From Sporobolomyces roseus (taxonomy: Eukaryota > Basidiomycota > Microbotryomycetes > Sporidiobolales > Sporidiobolaceae), in NCBI GenBank assembly GCA_016617785.1, contig JADILM010000006.1:1612001-1676000 (forward strand): a stretch of DNA of 64,000 nt, in the 5' to 3' direction. The notes beneath the pieces were generated by a model that saw nothing but the letters and a program-made list of their open reading frames with translations, was not told the DNA's origin and ran no database searches. Within the stretch, counting starts at the first letter, position 1, and each line of letters begins with the position of its first letter. The translations under genes were made by a program, and so were the position numbers. This document shows, piece by piece, positions 34,919-45,739 of this stretch.

Positions 34919-37214
34919 TTACATCCTCTCGAGAGGTTCCAAAGTCAACAACCTCATAGCGTTACCTAACACGTCCTTCGCACAAACATACAACCACAAC
35001 CTAGCCAACGCAACATCCCTCTCTTGACCCCTAACGATCAATACCTCCCACGCAGACGAAATGGCGTGACACAATCGGAATGCGAAAGTGCAAATGGTCG
35101 AAGGTTCGAGGGATTTCAAGGCGGCTTGAACGACGTCCGGGTAGGTAGCGAGGAGCATGATGAGTTCTCGTGCTTTAGGTTCAGAGGCGAGCGAAGAGAT
35201 GTCGAGTTGAGATCGTTCGGAGTGAGCGGGGAGAACTAGTTCGGGTGCGTTCTTGCGTTCGACCGAAGAGAGTCGAACGTGTGCGTATTGAAGATAGGGA
35301 CCTAAGGTTACTCGAATGAGTGAGTATAGACTAGAGAGAGCGAATTCGAGGTAGCTCACCTGTATCTCCTTCGAAAGAAGTCATCCTTTCCCACTTGAAT
35401 TCGTAGTTGTTGATCCTATCGGACGTTTCCTCATCAGTCTCATTCATCTCCTCGTCACGAATAGACAGTGAAGACTCACCTCTTGGCAGACATATCCTGA
35501 ATCTTGACAGCGGTAATTCCCAATTTATCACTAGTGAACTCGGGATCCTCGATCGCATTATATTTCGCCTCGTTCTTCTGCATCACCTCGTGCATGACCC
35601 TCTTTGATTCGTTCAGGATTTGTTCGAGGAATACGGCGGTACCTTTTCGGGTCGACATTCCTAACACCATTCCGAAATTGACGTGTTGGAGCGTTTTCGA
35701 CCAGGGGTATCCCATCAAATCCAATACTTTGAAGAACTGTACATCGGGGTGAGTCAGTTTTTAGCGAAATGGAAAGAGAGAGAGGAAGGGAGCGTACTTG
35801 TGAAAGATGTAAATCTTGTTGAGAAGCGACAACGTAAACCATTTTATCAAACTTGTACTTCTCGTACCTCTCCCAAGCACCACCGATATCCCTAGTGATA
35901 TAAACTGAAGTACCGTCCTTCTTCCTGACGATAGTTTTCCCCAACTTGTACTTTTCCAAATCTACGATCAAGGCTCCTTGACTTTCCTCGACGATACCAC
36001 TAGCTTGAAGCGTGTCGAGTGCGGTAGTTTGAGAGGATTGGGAGACTTGGGATTCACCAGAATAGATGTCGAAGTAAATGTTGAGTCGAGCGTAGGTTTC
36101 TTTGTATTTGACAATCGAGAGATCTCGGAACTTCTTCCATAATCCAACTGCTTGTTCGTCGCCTGTACGTTTACGGACCTTGGGGGATCAGTACCACTGC
36201 GAGGGGATCCAGAAAGGGAGCATTGAACGTACCTGCCTCCATTTTGACAAAGAATTCTCGAGCCCTCTCATGAATACTCTCGTCCGTTTCTCCATCCGCA
36301 TTAATCTTGACGTAAACCTCGTACAAATGAGTAATAGCGTCCTCTTTCAACTTTTCCTCTGATCCATACTTTTCAAATCCAACTGCTAGGATACCTGCAA
36401 GAAACTCACTCACACGAATTTTATCAGCTCCGAAGTTACGAATCTGAGATGAGAGAGAGAGAGCTTTACCGAATTGTTTACCCCAATCACCTAGGTAATT
36501 CATTCGAAGTACATCGAATCCATTCGCTTCATACAAGTTTGCGAGGAAAGCACCGATAATAGTCGACCTCAAATGACCGGCGTGGAAAGGTTTCGCGATG
36601 TTAGGACTCGAGAATTCTACGATGATACTCTTTCCCTTTCCTAACTTGTTCGTTCCGTACCCGTTCTTCTTGAGTAGAGATAATCCTTGAGGTAAAGGAT
36701 CGGTTTCCGACGAAGAGAGTGAGAGGGAAGAGAAATTCGAGGTTACGTCGTGAGGTTCGTCGGGGATCAAGTGGGTTTGGTGGTTGATTTGAGTGAGGAC
36801 GAGAGTTGCTAATGCTTGAGGTTCACAGTTGAATGAAACGAAAGCTCCTGCACTCTTGACCGAAGAGAGGTAAGGAGTGGGTTCGAACTATCATTCACTT
36901 GAACACTGTCAGCCTCTCTTTCACCGCAATAGGGAGAGCAGAGAGAAGCGTACGTTGTTGACTAGTTTTTCAGCAACTTCTTGTGGTTTCTCCTTCAACC
37001 TGAACCTAGGAACAGCGACAACGAAATCTCCCAACACGTTCTTCCCAGTCTTGCCCGATTCTACACCTTCATAAGCCTTTTCGAGGTCGATAGAGAGAGT
37101 TTTTGAAATGTATTGGGCGCAAGCTAGTTTGAACAGATCTAGAGCGGGGATCTCGGGGTTCGAAGGAGGGAGAGAAGGAGTAGAAGGGAGTTGGATGGAA
37201 GTTACGCTAGACAT
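34919..37214 (-). CDS. RRS1: Arginyl-tRNA synthetase
   Basis: Charges tRNA-Arg; fungi often use one gene for cytosol and mitochondria. Exons 37214-36954, 36887-36470, 36394-36233, 36162-35798, 35736-35480, 35415-35360, 35301-34919; 633 residues. The class I signatures are present: NIAKPFHAGHLRSTIIG (HIGH variant) and MSTRKGTAVFL in the KMSKS position. Flanking family blocks are also clear: MNYLGDWGKQFG, RLNIYFDIYSGESQVS, YITRDIGGAWERYEKY and VGAS-type KMVYVVASQQDLH. The C-terminal DALR anticodon-binding domain ends with the usual RM. The acceptor at 36162 was chosen over a nearer one because it restores GDEQAVGLWKKFRDLS. In-frame codons upstream of 37214 lack an ATG, so this start is used. 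Confidence 0.95.
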
Positions 37215-37775
37215 GCTGCGGGAGAGGGAGAGGGAGAGGGACAAGGGAGAGGTGAAAGGACGAGAAGGGAAGATTCGTTGAGGAGGAAGAAGAGGAACGA
37301 ATGGGCGACGCTGAGTTGTGGGCAGTCGTCTACTGATTGAGGAGAATAACCTCGTCGTATTGACTGGCTAATAGGGAGTGGTGGAGAAGAGGATCGCTCT
37401 CCCCAAAAAATTCATCTCTTCGAAATTCTGAAAAATTCTGAGTCAATGACTTCCGGAGTGTTATTGCTAGGTTTGGCTTGACTCGGGCGTGAGTCTGAAA
37501 TCGAGAAGAGCTTGCAGTGGATAGATCGAAAAAGGTGGAAAATTGTCAAGTTATTCGCAAGGTCGTTGTTTCGCAAACTAGCTTCGCTTCGATCGCTCAC
37601 AGAGGCGAGGCTAATCTTGTATTTGAGAGTAGCAGAAGAGTGTTACAACAACTTTGAAAGTCAACAGAAAGACTCTTATAACGTCGAGAAACAGCGAAAA
37701 CCTTGAAAAAACTTGCCAGAATCTCGTCCATTCTCCTTCCTTTCCCTCTTCCCGTACCTTCCCCTCGCTTATGCA
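37215..37775. other. Intergenic region upstream of the arginyl-tRNA synthetase gene
   Basis: Holds the promoter of the minus-strand synthetase gene and the 3' end region of GTR1. Frames are short and unconvincing. Confidence 0.55.
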
Positions 37776-39099
37776 CTACTTCCCACCATTCTTCTCCCTC
37801 TCTCCTCCACCGATCCCTTCCAACCTCCCGAAGAATTCCCTGACCCCCCTCAAATTCATCTCGACACTCGAATCGCTCATACTACTCTCCCTCGGCGCAA
37901 TGATCAGGAGATAGGTTTCGGGAGTCAAAGTGTCTAGGTGCGTCGTGTAGTGTGAGGTCGAGATTGAGAGGGAAGTGAAAGGGAGTCGGAGTTTACTGCA
38001 CTCGGAAGGGAATGCGTTAGTTTGCGAGTCGCGGGGACCAAAAAAGCGGGAGGAAGAGAGAGTGAAGGAGAGAGTGAAGAAGAGAGTGAAGAAGAGAATA
38101 GGGAGAAGGAAGGGAGAAAGAGAGAGAGAGAAAAGTAAAGAACTCACTTGCAATTCCCTTTGAAACCTTTCACCATCGTACTAACTCTCTCGAACCTCCT
38201 CTCTTCCCAACTTCTCACCAACGCCCTCTCTTCACTCGTACATTCCTCGTCCTTTTTCGTCACTGATGAGATCACGAGGAAAGTCGTTCGTTCGAACAAG
38301 ACTAATTCGAGGGATGATGTGAGGGACAAATAGGTTTCGAGGTGATGTCGTAGGGTAGAGAGGGATGGCATCAAGTGAGAAACGACGATTGACCAAGCCT
38401 AACAAGATCGTGGGAGTTAGCTCGGAGTTGAGAGCTTAGAGGAGAAGAGACTTTTACGCGATAGAGAGTTTCATTCCAGATTGAAGTAGACATGAACCTC
38501 AATCCACCTTTCCAACCTGATTCTCTCGCTTTCGTCGAGACTTCCTTTTCGAATTCACTGAATTTGCTTGCCTGTTGATCCAACGGTACTAGATCCATTT
38601 TATGAAGTAAAACGAAAACCATCGGTCCTCCTCCTCCTCCTCCTTCTTCTTCATTCTCCTCTGTTGATGAAGTGGTGGAGTTCTGAGTAGAGAGGGTATT
38701 GAGGCATTTGAGGAAGTAATGAGTGTCGGAAGAAAGGAGTGATTCAGATTCAGCATCAAAGATGTAAATCAATGAATGAACTGATCTAAACACGGTCGAG
38801 GATTGAGCCGTCAAATGTGAATCCATGAATGAATCTTGTCCTCCACAATCCCACAAGTCTAACCTCAATCCTCCTAGGAATCGAATTTGAGAAGATTCTA
38901 CATCGATTGTCGCGCTTAATCGACGAGTGTCGGAAGCTAGTTGGGATTTGAAGATTATTGCTCGCATAGAGGTCTTGCCTGAACCTGATTTGCCCATTAG
39001 GAGGAGCTGAATTGGATCGGGTGTCAAGTTGAGTCATTTCGAATCAGTGAGGGGGAAGTGGGAAGAGGAGCGTACCTTTTTCCGTGATTTGCTAGACAT
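37776..39099 (-). CDS. GTR1: Rag-family GTPase Gtr1
   Basis: Gtr1 pairs with Gtr2 on the vacuole membrane and signals amino-acid sufficiency to TORC1. Exons 39099-39076, 39006-38458, 38398-38148, 37995-37776; 347 residues. G motifs are visible: P-loop MGKSGSGKTSM, switch II DLWDCGGQDSF and HKMDLV in the NKxD position. A glycine/glutamate insert lies near residue 120. The C-terminal roadblock-like half contains FERTTFLVISSV and ETYLLIIAP. The 8-residue first exon joins in frame to LLLMGKSGSGK. Intron 3 is 152 bases, unusually long here, and is filled with a purine tract (plus strand) made of short tandem repeats. The identification is firm. Confidence 0.93.
38040..38140 (+). repeat. Purine tract with ~12-base tandem repeats inside a GTR1 intron
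   Basis: On the plus strand the motif GAGAGTGAAGAA and close variants repeat about three times, followed by GA-rich DNA. On the transcribed strand it is a long pyrimidine tract in intron 3 of GTR1. Confidence 0.7.
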
Positions 39100-39229
39100 C
39101 CTTTTGGGGTAATCTAAGGGTGCTTGGAAGTTGTAGGAGCAGAAGTGAGTTGAGGAAGTAAAGTGGAGAAGAGAAAGAAGAATTCGTTTCATCTCTTGCT
39201 TCTCTCCACTCACCTAGTACTCCCGATTC
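39100..39229. promoter_or_regulatory. Shared divergent promoter, GTR1 / RSO55-like gene
   Basis: 130 bases separate the divergent start codons; a common regulatory region is inferred. Confidence 0.5.
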
Positions 39230-39868
39230 ATGCTCAGGCGACTCTTGTTGGACTCTACAGGATCCTCCTCTATCCTCAGGGTCTCCCCTTTCCTCCTCGC
39301 TCAATCCCCTCTCCTTTCTCTTCGCCATCTCTCAACCCTTCCTTCTCCCCTCCCCAAGCGTCGTACACCTCCCAAACCTCGCTCCCTCAAGCCACTCCCA
39401 GATCTCATCGAATCAGAACTTCAAGAATCTTTCGTAAGAGGTTCAGGACCTGGTGGACAAGCGACTAATAAGACGAGTAATGCTTGTCAATTGGTTCATT
39501 TACCGAGTGGTTTGAGGGTCACTTGTCATGAGACTAGATCGAGAGAGACTAATAGGAAATTGGCGAGGAGGATCTTGAGGGAAAAGGTTAGTTGATTCGC
39601 TTTGTTTTGTTTAATGGGGAAGACGTTTTTTGAGCTGATGAGGGTTTTCGTGCAGTTGGATCAATTGTTGAGTGAGCCGGGTGAGAGTAGGAAGGATTTG
39701 GAGGCAGAGAGAGAGAGGAGGAAGAAAGAGGCAAAGAGGAGGAAAGGGAAGAGAAAGAATTTGAAAGTGGTCAGTGAGGGGGAGGAAGTTGCTGAAGGGA
39801 AAGACGAGGGATTGGAAGGACAGGAGGAGGATATGGGAGCTTTGAAGAGAGAGGAGTCGAGGGAGTAG
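39230..39868 (+). CDS. RSO55: Mitochondrial GGQ-domain protein, RSO55/MTRFR type
   Basis: Release-factor-like protein of the mitochondrial matrix; the human relative (C12orf65/MTRFR) rescues stalled mitoribosomes. Exons 39230-39586 and 39656-39868; 189 residues. The N-terminus ([17 protein letters not shown]) is a presequence. The GGQ motif sits in [17 protein letters not shown], followed by [16 protein letters not shown] and RRILREKLDQLL, exactly the short RF1-catalytic-domain layout. There is no codon-recognition domain. The C-terminal tail is strongly basic then acidic ([16 protein letters not shown]), as expected for ribosome binding in this subfamily. Family assignment is secure; the gene symbol is by best functional match. 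Confidence 0.88.
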
Positions 39869-39972
39869 TAAACGGAAGACGGGTTGCGAAAGGATCGAGA
39901 GAAGTAGGTCGAGAATTTTGCTATTTACTCGTTCATGCGCTTACGAGTATTCTCTCGCTTTCTTCCTACAGT

Positions 39973-41144
39973 ATGCCTTTACTCACCAAGTCTCGAGTTC
40001 CGCTCGATGACGAATCCAGTTCTCCAGCACTCTCCCATCCTTCTGCTTTAACCCCTTCAACCTTCGACTTTCCCATGTTTCGACCTTACGCTACTTAACA
40101 CCTCGCCTTCGACCTTGCCCTCTCAGCTATTGGATGCTCTCGCTCTCTTCAGTGAAGAAGCTCGGGGATTGTGTGAAGGAAGTCGAGATTGCACGATTGC
40201 GGATTTGAGAAAAACGAGACGAGAAGGAAAGGTATGCTCACGTTTCTCTCTACGTACTCATGAATGTTGACTGATGTAGATGAAGTTGGAGAGCGTGCAG
40301 CGTTGTTGAATTGGAGCGAGTAGGAACGATCAACTGGATGTCTTCGTTCGAAACAGGTTCCTCAACTTTCGATCGCGAAATGAGTCCGACTATGAAGAAG
40401 CTCGATGTTGGGAGAAGATGGAGCAGGGAGAGTGGGAGGGTCCGACGCATTGATTGACGAAGGTTGTGGAAGAGTCGCCGGGGAGAATTTTGAGGCTACG
40501 ATCGTGAGCCACCTGTTCTTTGCTACTCGATGCCTACTTTACGAGCTGAGTTTGTCGAGTCCGTGACCTGCAGCGTTGAATCGAATAGCTTCTCCGTTCA
40601 GACCTCGTCGAAATCGATTGGGGAAAGCAAGGTGCGTCGAAGGTTTTCTTCAGTCGTACTCGTCAGCTACTGAAGATTGGTCGATGGTACAGAACCTCCT
40701 TTAACACTGTTGACTTGGCAAGCGTGTTCAGCTCTCTCACCTCTTGCATGTTCGGAGTCGGGGAAGGAAACGGGATTGGTGATTGAGCGCGTGGGAAACG
40801 ACCGTGGAAAAGATCAGTACGAAAGTTTCAAAGGTGAGCAACCTTCTCCTCTCTACAACTAGACACGTCAGGCTGATGGTAGAGGGGTATCGTTGTCACA
40901 GGCTCTGAGCTTCGTCGAGCAGAGCGCTGCCAAAGTGGACGACAACCTCGACTCTTCCTTCCCCTCAATCTCAACTCAGCTTTTCGAGTCGTTGATCTCT
41001 CGATCTCTCACTTCTCTACTTCTCTACAATCCTATCAAGAACAGGTTAAAAGCTTCTAATAAACTCGTAGCAGCTTTTGCAATGAATTGCTTCGCAAATT
41101 CTAGATTTCTTTGTCTCAATCCTTCTTTAGTCTCCTTCCCCTAG
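39973..41144 (+). CDS. Unresolved multi-exon gene, unrecognised product
   Basis: Several protein-like stretches lie on the plus strand with good splice borders, but I could not join them all in one frame. Candidate start at 39973 (MPLLTKSRVPLDDESSS). An exon near 40131-40231 reads LLDALALFSEEARGLCEG. One around 40400-40495 reads DGAGRVGGSDALIDEGCGRV then AGENFEATI. It continues well into LLRSDLVEIDWGKQ and EPPLTLLTWQACSALS across introns ending at about 40590 and 40690. A last exon from about 40902 has SFVEQSAAKVDDNLDSS and ends at 41144. It overlaps the 3' end of the opposite-strand 77-residue gene by three bases. No family is recognised. It may be a real fast-evolving gene or one with an error or lesion between the second and third exons. 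Confidence 0.35.
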
Positions 41145-41432
41145 CTCTTTCGGAACAAGATCTGATAGTGAAAGACAGCTTGTATGATTGCATAAGCGAT
41201 AGTAGCACAAACTTCAACAGCTAGAGGGTATGTTGAGCTAGAGTTGAGAAGAACGCCGTCGAAGAAACCAGTGAATCCAGCCTCGTCTCCATGAGCTGGG
41301 TTGACAGAAGGATCTGAGTGGCCTAATCACGTCCTCTGCTGCATTTCCAGAGCATATCCCGCTCTGTAGACCCTCTCTTCGCTTTGGGATTTTGTGCGAC
41401 TTTCTTCGATCTCGGTTTGAACGATTACTCAT
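41141..41432 (-). CDS. Small putative membrane protein, 77 residues
   Basis: Exons 41432-41372 and 41313-41141, joined by a 58-base intron. The N-terminal 20 residues are very basic (RSNRDRRKSHKIPKRRE). They are followed by NPAHGDEAGFTGFFDGVLLN and then a hydrophobic helix YPLAVEVCATIAYAIIQAVF before the tail HYQILFRKS. The pattern, a basic cytosolic head and one membrane helix near the C-terminus, suggests a tail-anchored or single-pass ER or mitochondrial protein, perhaps a small complex subunit. I do not recognise it. The clean splice phase and the protein-like sequence make it credible despite its size. Confidence 0.6.
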
Positions 41433-41591
41433 TCGATTGAGGCAGTTCTCATAGGTATGGCGTCTATGGAAGCTGCTATATCGTCTGCCTATACTTCTGG
41501 AACGAGAAGCTGAGAGGGGAAGAAGTTGAACGTCGAATTCGCTTTCTCTCTCTTACCATTCACTCCGACTTTACATTCACCAGCTCATACG

Positions 41592-42859
41592 ATGAATCAC
41601 AAAGACATTGAGGACTTGATTGCACAAGCTAAGCAAGAAAGCGCCACGAACCAAGAGACGAATGTGAGTTTCTGTCTTGTTTGTACTCTCAAGATCAAGC
41701 TGATCGTTCTCTTTGGCAAGAGACAGCAACGCGAGCATGCAGATCTCGTAGACGAAGCAAGTAGGAGGATTCAAACCCTCAACACGACCGTTGACGCCCA
41801 CAGCGCGACTATCAAAGATCTCAACGATACTATCCGAGATCTCAAAGCTACCTTGCATGAACTCGAAAGTAGGGTAGATGGTCTCCAACTCGTCATCAAG
41901 GAAGCAAATGCGACGGTCGACTCGTTGGAGCAGGAGAAAGGATCACTTCAGCAAGAGTACGCTTTTTCTCGCTTCTGCTTGCATTCATGCTCGCTAACAG
42001 TACATCTTCTTCCTTACTAGCATCGATCCTAACAACACAAACTATACCTCCGAGCACAACAAAGTTATACAAGACCTTGTCAGCGAAAAGCAAAATAGTG
42101 CGAATCTTGCTAAACAACTTGAACAGGAGAAAAGCTTGTACGTTCTCCCTCTATTGATGTTGAGAGGCTGTAGCTCACCTAATGAGCTCTTATTAGGAGG
42201 ATGAAGGCCGAATCTCAACTCGCCGATCAGAAGAATCAAATCGCAGATCAGAAGAACGAGATCGGAGCTCAGAAGACTCAACTCGCAGATCAGAAGAGTC
42301 AACTCGTCGATCAACAGAACGAGATCGCAGTTCAGAAGAGCGAGATCGCAGACCAGACGAACGAGATCGCACTTCAGAATAACGAGATCGCAGTTCAGAA
42401 GAGTCAATTCGCAGCTCAGAAGAAACAACTCGCAGAGGAGACCCAATGCAACTCTTACCTTCGAGCAGAATTGGTGAAAGCCGTAAGTTCTGCTTCTCTT
42501 CATTGGTTGCCGCTTATCCGTAGCTGATCACGCTCGACCTCTAGAATCAGCTCATCAGCGAACTCGAACAAGCTTCTTGGGATCTATTGGAGTACGAACA
42601 TCTTCGCTTCCTCTTGCCTGATCCCTCCGTAAGCATCTACTACACTTCATCGACGGCGCGAGACCCTTACTGACCCCCTGTGAGCTGCTCCAGCAACTAC
42701 CAAGGCCCGTCATTACTCGATTGCTAGCAAAAGTTCAGGTAAGCCTTTCTTTTCTTCGTCAACACTCTTTCCGCATGCTGATACGCCGTCAAGTTCATTC
42801 AGGCCCGCACGAAGGAATCGTACATCGATCTCAGGGGATTGAGGCTTCCCACGTTATAG
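41592..42859 (+). CDS. Coiled-coil protein with a heptad tandem repeat
   Basis: Exons 41592-41663, 41727-41956, 42021-42137, 42197-42482, 42545-42628, 42694-42738, 42803-42859; 296 residues. Almost the whole protein is predicted helical coil: an early segment with IKDLNDTIRDLKATLHELES, then residues 148-217 made of ten consecutive seven-residue units of the form (I/L)AxQKx(Q/E), for example IADQKNE and LADQKSQ. The C-terminus contains LISELEQASWDLLEYEHL. No catalytic domain is present. It could be a structural or tethering protein; no orthologue is named. The acceptor of exon 2 may be six bases upstream without changing frame. Confidence 0.75.
42219..42428 (+). repeat. 21-base coding tandem repeat, ten units
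   Basis: Ten 21-base units, each encoding a heptad, run without interruption; an eleventh (to 42449) is diverged. DNA units share the core GATCAGAAGAA or GTTCAGAAGAG. Such arrays change copy number easily. Confidence 0.85.
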
Positions 42860-43619
42860 TTCAACTAAAGCAATCATTCTCTTTTCGAAACAATTGTTGA
42901 TAAAATGTAGTTCTGTACCAAGCCAAATGCACATTCCTTGTTCTCCTTTGAGACCTCAGCGACAATGAATTCTTGCGAGAATAGCGAAGAGTTTCTTCTG
43001 CGAGATGCAGCGTTTCGAAAACGAAGAATGAACGATAACGTTTTCTCTCGTGAAATAAGGCAAGCTGTATCACCACCCCTCTCGTTCTCCTCACTTCCAA
43101 ACCATAGGTTGTTCCCGGAAAAGCTCCTCCCGATATATTCGTTGGCTGAAATTAACTCTGCGAAATCCGCTCTTCGCTTTTTCGCTTCCTTCACCTCATC
43201 TCACCCTGCTTTGTCGACCTATCCTCAACAAGTTTACAACTCTTCAAGATATCGATACACCTAACAGTACTCGGCAACTCTGGTTTGTTCCCTCTCACCA
43301 AAATAGGTTCGTTCAACTTTGACTTTCTCTCGTCTCACAACATCGCTGATAGCCATGAACGCTAGCTCAAATAGTATCTATACCCTCAAACATCCGATCC
43401 CACCCATCGGCAGTCGCTTCCCTCGCTTCCTCGTTGATCTCAAACACCTTCATCTCTCAATTGCAGCATCGCTTTGGTCTCGCCTCTTACAAGCCTGAGA
43501 CTTGCTCGAGGGATTCCAAGGAGTCCTGATTGAGTGCCGAACAAGCGCGGAATACTCGCGGTTGAGGTAGACGGATCCTTCACCTCGAATCACTTAATTT
43601 GGATTGGAAGTTGGCCAAC
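42860..43619. other. Intergenic region; no supported gene
   Basis: A 108-codon plus frame (42938-43264) and an overlapping minus frame are present, but neither has splice or family support. The right part is the probable promoter of the MATH-BTB gene. Confidence 0.5.
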
Positions 43620-45607
43620 ATGACTTTGGAGGAGACAGGCACAAACAAAGTGAGTCGCATCTTCTCCTGCAAACATAGACTCAATCTGACGCTCTCCTTG
43701 TGCCAGACTGAAGTTACATGGATTTTTAGCGAGGAGGAAATCGGAAAGCTCAAATCGCACGAGGAAGCTGGGACGAACTGTGAATTGGTAGGCAGAGAAG
43801 ACTCGTTACTCTACCAGATAGCTGAGACTTGAATGTGTTGGCAGACTAAGCGTTTTGAGAACGGTACATGGGAATTGTCCTTCGATTCGGTACGTCCTTC
43901 TTGGGTTCTTCAGCGGAAGTCACGCTGAGCTGAGGTTCGGGAAAGCAGCGCGGAGCAGATCGAGGATACATGGCAGTTTGGCTCAGAGCGGTCGCGCAAA
44001 CCGAAGACTACAAGCAATCATCTTCGAAGCGAACTTGGTGTCGAAAGGGTTCTGTAAAATATAGGTTGCGGGTACGCTCGCTTCAGATCCCAGTGTATAT
44101 ATGTACAGGAGCTAAGACAGGATTGTGACACTAGCTCATCCCTTCTTGGGCACACGGCAAGTCAATCCCGACAACCGGTCTCGACGAAGCCGTTTTCGAT
44201 TCAAACGACCCAATCGAAGGGGAGCTTCTCTTTCGTAAACTTGCTTCGCTCCTCGCGGAAAGGGATATCACTGTAAGTCTCTTCATTTCCTGCAAATATA
44301 CCAGAGAAAGTGACTGTTTTGTGGTCAGGGTTCTCTCGGAATTCACGTTATCATGGAGACACCTCAAGCCGTCATCCCTTCCCCTCCAACATCAGCTCTT
44401 TTCCGATTCTTCGACAACTCAACCTACGCTGATACTCTCTTTCGTATTCACGGCATTGAGGACGAAACTCCTTGGCCAATCTTCGCTTGCAAGGAAATGC
44501 TAATCGCGAGTAGCTCGCATTTCGCTACTCGTAAGGCCGTCTTGCTTCGTCGCATTCAAGCCGGTAATCATAGCTTTCCTCTACAGTCTTTCAATCCGGG
44601 TTCTCAGAGTCAACAAGTCAGGAACTAATCGATACCGACAAAATCGAGCGACCGGTTTACTCCTTCGCTTACAGAGCTACGGAGTACAAGCTCTTGCCCT
44701 TCGAACCACTCTACGCAGCACTCGAACCTCCCACAAGATGCCAGGCAGATCTCGAAGAGCTGAATGGAGCGGAAGGAGGAAGTGGATCTGATGAAGAGAG
44801 GGCACGAAAGCGAAGGAGGGGGAACGATGACAGCGGGATACCAGAGTCGGGGAAAGCTGGAAAGAGTCTGACTGTGATCGATATTCACGAGACGACGTAA
44901 GTGCAGCGGTTCTCTCTTCACTCTGTCGCTATTTCACTAATCTAGCATTCAAAGTTCGCAGATACGCTACCTTCAGAGCGATGCTTGCCTACCTTCATAC
45001 AGGACTTGTTCCTTTCTCTGCCCTTCCCTCTGACTTTCTTGTTCTGCATGATCAAGCTAGAGCTGCCGAGGGAAAAGAGGGAACTCCCGAGACGGAGACT
45101 TTCCATTTTGCCGATTGGCAAGGAGAGGCTTTCGACGGCCTAGCCGGGCAACGAGACTGGGAAGGAGTAAGTTGCTGTACTCCCCATTCAATGTATCGCC
45201 TTGCGGATCGTTACGAGATGGACGAATTGCGAGAAATGAGTCTCGGTTTCATCCTTCGAAGTTTGACGGTCGAGAACGTGAGTCCCCCCCCCTGCTCCCG
45301 ATACTGAGTAGAGACTCATATAATCGATGCGATAGGTTGCTTACGAGCTCTTCAGTCCTCTCTCGCTCGATTACGAAGTCATTCAGAAACCGATTCTCGA
45401 ATTCTTCAGCAAGAACTGGGTGAGCTCTTCACTTCCTTTCCCTCTCTTTTTCTCCCGGTGGGTAATTGACCCCTGCTGCTTACAATTGTAAAGAAGGAAG
45501 TTAAGAAGACTACCGCGTTCAAAACGGTTCTCGACAAGTTCAGTTTAGGAGAGCTTGCGAAGGGAAGGGATTTGATGGAGACTATCTTTGGGTCGATAGG
45601 GGCGTGA
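43620..45607 (+). CDS. MATH-BTB domain protein (SPOP-like), putative cullin-3 substrate adaptor
   Basis: MATH-BTB proteins bind a substrate through MATH and cullin-3 through BTB. Ten exons: 43620-43649, 43707-43787, 43845-43889, 43949-44071, 44135-44272, 44329-44530, 44587-44896, 44962-45277, 45336-45419, 45494-45607; 480 residues. MATH-like N-terminus: TEVTWIFSEEEIGKLKS, WELSFDS, RGYMAVWLRAVAQTEDY and KGSVKYRLR. The BTB part begins NSTYADTLFRIHGIE and has SSSHFATLFQSGFSES, then a disordered insert with RKRRRG near 300. BTB resumes at YATFRAMLAYLHTGLVPF and YRLADRYEMDELREMS. The acceptor at 44587 is supported because it restores FATLFQSG. The MATH portion is divergent, so the substrate class is unknown. 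Such genes are often amplified in fungi. Confidence 0.82.
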
Positions 45608-45739
45608 AGAGGATCGATAGAGTTGAGTGTGAAGAGGATTGATAGGCTTCAGCGGGAGTGGTGACCGGGATGGAGAACATGGGTTGACGGAAATCAGAGC
45701 GAAAGTCAAAGTCCAGGTGAGCATGATCACTTTCCATTC

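Noticed and set aside
36177..36231. Shorter arginyl-tRNA synthetase intron ending CCCCAAG at 36178
   Set aside because: It leads straight to a stop; the acceptor at 36163 restores the conserved GDEQAVGLWKKF segment.
42201..42450. Regular repeats considered as a CRISPR-like array
   Set aside because: The 21-base units are contiguous, without spacers, and lie in frame inside a spliced coding exon.
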